The notes below the pieces were generated by a model. The model was not told the DNA's origin. It saw only the letters and a list, made by a program, of their open reading frames with translations, and ran no database searches. This document shows, piece by piece, positions 7,499 to 10,622 of a stretch of 10,622 nucleotides of DNA; position 1 is the first letter of the stretch, and each line of letters starts with the position of its first letter. Where the stretch lies: positions 1 to 10,622 of the forward strand of contig CANQES010000049.1 in NCBI GenBank assembly GCA_947595555.1, read 5' to 3'. Origin of the DNA: an uncultured Clostridia bacterium (lineage in GTDB: Bacteria; Bacillota; Clostridia; TANB77; CAG-508). The position numbers and the translations under genes are program-made.

Positions 7499-7519
7499 TA
7501 TATAAACATAGATAAATTA
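7499..7519 (-). repeat. Right arm of the inverted repeat flanking the coiled-coil gene
   Basis: Read on the minus strand this matches 6985-7005 at 20 of 21 bases, the first 16 perfectly. It lies in the 60-base gap between the coiled-coil stop and the LCP start, ahead of the LCP ribosome binding site at 7534-7539. It has no hairpin partner nearby, so its only obvious partner is the left arm, about 0.5 kb away. Confidence 0.6.
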
Positions 7520-7544
7520 CAATTAAATTAAATGGGAGAAAAAA

Positions 7545-8528
7545 ATGCAAAGAAAAAAAAGGTTAAAAGTATTTGGAATAATAGTATTAATATTAATAAC
7601 TATCTTGGCAATACTGATAGGAGCAATCTATTGGTACTTAAACAGTAAAGCAGACAAAATGCAGAAGGTTGAACTTGATGAAGAAGAACTAGGAGTATCT
7701 GCAGAAGTAGAAGAAAAACTATCAGACTACAGAAATATAGCAATATTTGGAATTGACTCAAGGCAAGATACCTATGATTTAGGTAACAGAAGTGACTGTA
7801 TTATTATAGCAAGTATAAATAATAAGACTAAAGAAGTAAAGCTAGTATCAGTTTATCGTGACACATATGTGCAAATTGAAGGACATGGATTAGATAAAAT
7901 AACTCATGCATACTCTTTTGGTTCTGCGCCACTCGCTATAAAAACAATAAATACAAATTTTGATTTAAATATAAAAGAATTTATAACAGTAAACTTTGAT
8001 GCTGTGAAAGAAATTGTTGACAGCATTGGTGGAATTCCAATGGAAATCACAAGTGAAGAAGTTTCACATATGTCTGGAATTAATAGTGCAGGAAATTACA
8101 ATTTGACAGGTGAGCAAGCATTAGCATATGCGAGAATTAGACATGCAACTGGAGGAGATTATAAAAGAACAGAAAGAATGAGAGATGTTTTAACAGCTGT
8201 AGCTACAAAAACACAGAAATTTAACATTAGTCAACTAAATCAATTAATAGATATTTTATTACCAAGAATATACACAAATTTATCAGCCAATGACATATTT
8301 AGTATGCTCCCAAGTACTACTGACTTAAAAATTACAGAAAGTATTGGATGGCCATATGAAACCAAAGGCATTACTTTAGATAGATGGTATGGAGTACCAA
8401 TCACCTTGGAAAGTAATGTAACTAGATTACATCAAGACATATTTGCAGAACCTAATTATGTACCATCAGAAACAGTAAAAAATATTAGTAATCAAATTAT
8501 TAACAAGACAGGATATGATAATAAATGA
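7545..8528 (+). CDS. LCP (LytR-CpsA-Psr) family glycopolymer-peptidoglycan ligase
   Basis: The 327-residue protein has a basic N-terminus, one membrane anchor at about 8-31, a short acidic linker, and an extracellular LCP domain. Its conserved features are NIAIFGIDSR at 64-73 (Asp71, Arg73), NRSDCIIIASIN at 81-92 (Arg82, Asp84), LVSVYRDTYVQI at 100-111 (Arg105), FITVNFDAVKEIVDSIGGI at 146-164, and LTGEQALAYARIRH at 187-200 followed by GDYKRTERMRDVL. These Arg and Asp residues bind the polyprenyl diphosphate and metal in the family. LCP enzymes transfer lipid-linked wall teichoic acids or capsules to peptidoglycan, so this protein would fix the locus glycan to the wall. GGGAGA at 7534-7539 precedes the ATG. 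The stop overlaps the VanZ start (ATGA). Confidence 0.93.
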   Translation: MQRKKRLKVFGIIVLILITILAILIGAIYWYLNSKADKMQKVELDEEELGVSAEVEEKLSDYRNIAIFGIDSRQDTYDLGNRSDCIIIASINNKTKEVKLVSVYRDTYVQIEGHGLDKITHAYSFGSAPLAIKTINTNFDLNIKEFITVNFDAVKEIVDSIGGIPMEITSEEVSHMSGINSAGNYNLTGEQALAYARIRHATGGDYKRTERMRDVLTAVATKTQKFNISQLNQLIDILLPRIYTNLSANDIFSMLPSTTDLKITESIGWPYETKGITLDRWYGVPITLESNVTRLHQDIFAEPNYVPSETVKNISNQIINKTGYDNK

Positions 8529-9049
8529 ATATTAAAAAAATTAAGATTAATATCCTAAGAGTAATATTGTTAATCTTGCTCTTAGGAACATTTTTTGCTA
8601 TATTTGGATTTTCTAGCCAAAATGGAGAAGAATCGGGAAGTTTAAGTAAAAATGTAGCAAAATTCTTTTTAGAAAAAATAGTTTATCATGAAAAAGAGAT
8701 TAATGAGCAAGTTTTAGAAACAACGACAAAAGTAATTCGAAAGGTAGCACATTTTTCTATATATACAGTAGTCGGATTTTTACTAATGTCATTTGTTAGT
8801 ACATATAATTTAAAAGAAAGAAAAAGAATTTTAATGAGCTTGTGCATAGGTATTTTATATGCAACATCTGATGAAATTCATCAAGCCTTTGTACCAGGAA
8901 GAGGTCCGCAAGTGACTGATGTTATGATAGATACAATGGGTGTTATATTGGGGATTTTAGTGGTATTACTGTTGCTAAAAATTATAGAGAAGATAAAAAA
9001 GAAAATAGAGAGTAATGGAGAGAAAAATGAAAAAAATATGATTATTTAA
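8525..9049 (+). CDS. VanZ-like family membrane protein
   Basis: The 174-residue protein carries the VanZ-like signature: a first span ending in GFSSQNGEESGSLS (28-41), RKVAHFSIYTVVGFLL at 72-87, YATSDEIHQAFVPGRGPQVTD at 112-132, and a last span MGVILGILVVLLLL. The family is named after the teicoplanin-resistance accessory protein VanZ, but most members have no established role. One lying in a vancomycin-free polysaccharide locus should not be called a resistance gene. Its ATG overlaps the LCP stop by 4 bases, indicating translational coupling. The last residues (NEKNMII) are encoded by the start of the broken glf read in another frame. Without one extra A at 9030-9036 the gene would end in NEKI, exactly as the GT2 gene does before the intact glf. 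Confidence 0.88.
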   Translation: MNIKKIKINILRVILLILLLGTFFAIFGFSSQNGEESGSLSKNVAKFFLEKIVYHEKEINEQVLETTTKVIRKVAHFSIYTVVGFLLMSFVSTYNLKERKRILMSLCIGILYATSDEIHQAFVPGRGPQVTDVMIDTMGVILGILVVLLLLKIIEKIKKKIESNGEKNEKNMII

Positions 9050-9962
9050 TAGTTGATGCTGGGTTATTTGGTTTTATCTTTGCTTATGAAGCAAATAAAA
9101 AAGGAAAAAATGTTTAGTAATTGATAAGCGTCCTCATATTGCAGGAAATATATATACCGAAAAAATAGAAGAAATTCAAGTATATCAATATGGAACACAT
9201 ATATTTCATACTAGTAATAAAGAAATATGGCAATATATTAATCAATTTGCAGAATTTAATCGATACACAAATTCACCAGTAGCAAGATACAAAATGAATT
9301 GTATAATATGCCATTTAATATGAATACCTTTCATGAATTATGGGAGTTATTATACCTAATAAAGCAAAAAATAAAATCGAAGCAGAAAAAAAGAAGCTGG
9401 AATTATAGAACCTCAAAATTTAAAAGAACAAGCCATTAGTTTAGTTGGTAAAACTATTTATGAAAAATTAGTAAAAGGTTATACAGAAAAACAATGGGGA
9501 AAAGAGCAACAGAGTTACCAAGTTTTATTATAAAGAGGCTTCCGGTTCGTTTTACTTATGATAATAATTATTTTAATGATACTTATCAAGGAATACCAAT
9601 AGGAGGGTATACACGGAATAATTGAAAAAATGTTAAATGGAATAGAAATAAAATTAAATTGTAATTTTTTTGAAAATCGAGAAGCATTAGAAAAAATAGC
9701 AGAAAAAATAATATTTACAGGACCAATTGATCAATTTTATAATTATCAATTTGGAGAGTTAGAGTATAGAAGCTTAAGATTTGAAACCGAAATTTTAGAT
9801 GAAAAAAAGAATAAATTATATGAAAAGTATAGACAATTAGCTAATCAGGATAAAAATGTTATTTTTGGAGGAAGATTAGGGCAATATAAATATTATGATA
9901 TGGATAAAGTAATATTAGAAGTACTTGATTGTGTTAGTAACATAAAAAATGCAACTTTTTAA
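9027..9962 (+). pseudogene. glf: UDP-galactopyranose mutase, decayed second copy
   Basis: The DNA aligns end to end with the intact glf, but no long frame survives. Relative to copy one there is an extra A at 9030-9036, and single bases are lost at 9105-9110, 9293/9294, 9342-9344, 9386-9392 and 9500-9504. An extra A lies at 9617-9618. A 174-base in-frame deletion near 9798-9806 removes the equivalent of residues 261-318, including catalytic Arg280. Allowing for these and a four-codon longer end, the length difference (1101 against 936) is fully accounted for. The first FAD-motif glycine has become Asp (GAT). The ribosome binding site GGAG (9017-9020) is intact. Most other differences are third-position changes, so the copies diverged under selection before this one failed. 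A 110-residue open frame at 9630-9962 is its C-terminal remnant. Confidence 0.92.
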
Positions 9963-9990
9963 TGAAGCATCATTAAAGGTTGCATTTTTT
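9944..9990 (+). terminator. Strong, probably bidirectional terminator
   Basis: AAAAAATGCAAC at 9944-9955 pairs with GTTGCATTTTTT at 9979-9990. The stem continues through TAATGA (9960-9965) and TCATTA (9970-9975), with one small bulge, around the 4-base loop AGCA. A-rich and T-rich sides serve both directions, and T-rich sequence follows at 9985-9997. It ends the plus-strand genes and the convergent minus-strand gene, whose stop (9989-9991) lies at its edge. The last codons of the broken glf are inside the stem. Confidence 0.88.
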
Positions 9991-10552
9991 ATTTTTTATT
10001 CCATTTTGTTCTTCCATTATTGCTTATTTTTTTAGCAGGAACACCTGCCACTGCAATATCTGCTTCTAAAACATCTTTATTGACAACTGCATTAGCACCA
10101 ATGGCAACATTTTTTGCAATTTTTATTCCACCTAGAATAACGGCTCCAACCCCAATAACAACGCCATCAGATATTTCTGGGGCATTATTATCTACACCCC
10201 CAGCTACTATTGCAGTATTTATATGAACGGCACAATCATTCCCTAAAGTAGCTTTACTGGTGATTAAAATTGGACCAACATGCATAATTCTAAATCCTTT
10301 GCCACAACGATTGATAGGAATATGTAATGAATATTTATTTTGAAATCTAAGTAATCTTGTTTTATAAAATATGCTAAGTAATTTTCTTCTACTATTTGTA
10401 TAATATTCACATTTTCTTAGTAAAATTTGATGATGTCTAATAATTTGACTTTCTGTTATACATAGAATAGAAGGTATAAAGGTCTTACCGTATTTATTTA
10501 GTTCATAATCAAGCCATTCTTTTAGTTGTTTTCTGTTTTGTATTATTTCCAT
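9989..10552 (-). CDS. Hexapeptide-repeat O-acetyltransferase, serine acetyltransferase-like
   Basis: The frame is open from an ATG at 10594, but I prefer the ATG at 10552 (187 residues, beginning MEIIQNRKQLKEWL). The motif AAAGGA lies 12 bases before it and is too close to the in-frame ATG at 10564. After a helical N-terminal half the protein becomes a left-handed beta-helix of hexapeptide repeats: MHVGPILITSKATLG, VHINTAIVAGG, ISDGVVIGVGAVILGGIKIA and NVAIGANAVVNKDV, ending in AVAGVPAKKI. Two His (91 and 110 in this numbering) match the catalytic pattern of serine O-acetyltransferase relatives. Such proteins include CysE and acetyltransferases of capsule loci (WcaB/EpsC-like). The location at the end of a polysaccharide locus favours the second role, an inference. 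It converges on the plus-strand genes. Confidence 0.85.
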   Translation of the reverse strand: MEIIQNRKQLKEWLDYELNKYGKTFIPSILCITESQIIRHHQILLRKCEYYTNSRRKLLSIFYKTRLLRFQNKYSLHIPINRCGKGFRIMHVGPILITSKATLGNDCAVHINTAIVAGGVDNNAPEISDGVVIGVGAVILGGIKIAKNVAIGANAVVNKDVLEADIAVAGVPAKKISNNGRTKWNKK

Positions 10553-10561
10553 AATAAAATC

Positions 10562-10601
10562 CATTCCTTTCTCGCTTCGCTCGAAGGCACACATAGGAAT
10601 G
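10562..10601 (-). promoter_or_regulatory. GC-richer leader with an inverted repeat over the acetyltransferase ribosome binding site
   Basis: CATTCCT (10562-10568) and AGGAATG (10595-10601) are perfect inverted repeats 26 bases apart. On the minus strand the proximal arm contains the AAAGGA ribosome binding site, so pairing would hide it. The inner part has a small CTTCG/CGAAG hairpin (10575-10586). The patch is clearly richer in GC than the rest of the window. A regulatory role is only suggested. Confidence 0.3.
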
Positions 10602-10622
10602 AAAACCTTGAGTTCGAAGCAT

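Noticed and set aside
6985..7519. Insertion sequence with terminal repeats
   Set aside because: No transposase lies between the arms, and the shared CA outside each arm is too short to count as a target duplication. Kept only as an inverted-repeat-bounded unit.
8525..9049. Glycopeptide resistance gene vanZ
   Set aside because: Only the VanZ-like domain is present. No vanHAX-type genes are in the window, and most family members are not linked to resistance.
9630..9962. 110-residue open frame as an independent gene
   Set aside because: It aligns in frame with the C-terminal part of UDP-galactopyranose mutase, lacks a ribosome binding site at its ATG, and is joined upstream to recognisable glf sequence in other frames. 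It is a remnant.
10020..10226. 68-codon open frame on the plus strand
   Set aside because: It lies inside the beta-helix region of the minus-strand acetyltransferase, whose hexapeptide pattern is clear. The opposite frame is a shadow.
1..10622. Mycoplasma-type genetic code suggested by low GC
   Set aside because: Tryptophan is written TGG throughout, and TGA ends the GT2 and LCP genes at the expected places.

Overview
The window is very AT-rich. It uses TGG for Trp and TGA as a true stop (GT2 and LCP genes), has AAGGAGG-type ribosome binding sites, and its genes overlap tightly. This fits a low-GC Firmicute with the standard code, probably a gut-type Clostridia or Bacilli relative. No marker gene allows a finer assignment.

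Layout. Positions 3-50 look like the tail of an upstream gene, followed by a small terminator-like hairpin. From 125 to 6919 six plus-strand genes are packed with overlaps or gaps of 16 bases or less: acyltransferase-3 membrane protein, EpsG-like polymerase (Wzy), pyruvyltransferase-family protein, Wzx-type flippase, family 2 glycosyltransferase, and UDP-galactopyranose mutase (glf). This is the downstream half of a Wzx/Wzy-dependent surface polysaccharide locus. The initiating sugar-phosphate transferase and chain-length/kinase genes are not in the window. Positions 6920-7139 are non-coding, with two candidate promoters and a hairpin. They are followed by a small coiled-coil protein gene containing five 21-bp tandem repeats, an LCP (LytR-CpsA-Psr) ligase gene, a VanZ-like membrane protein gene, and a second, broken glf. 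A strong, probably bidirectional terminator (9944-9990) separates these from a convergent minus-strand hexapeptide-repeat acetyltransferase gene.

How it works together. Glf would supply UDP-galactofuranose. The glycosyltransferase and others outside the window would build a lipid-linked repeat unit. Wzx would flip it and Wzy would polymerise it. The acyltransferase and the pyruvyltransferase-family protein would decorate it, and the LCP protein would attach the chain to peptidoglycan. The predicted product is an acidic or acylated, galactofuranose-containing capsule or wall polysaccharide (inference).

Most interesting points. The second glf is a decaying duplicate with seven single-base indels, a precise 174-base deletion that removes a catalytic arginine, and a mutated FAD-binding glycine. 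A 21-bp inverted repeat (20/21 match, first 16 perfect) flanks the coiled-coil gene and could mark a small inserted or invertible module. The coiled-coil gene itself has a repeat array likely to vary in copy number. I did not find a clearly new multi-gene system. The inverted-repeat-bounded coiled-coil unit is the best candidate for something undescribed.
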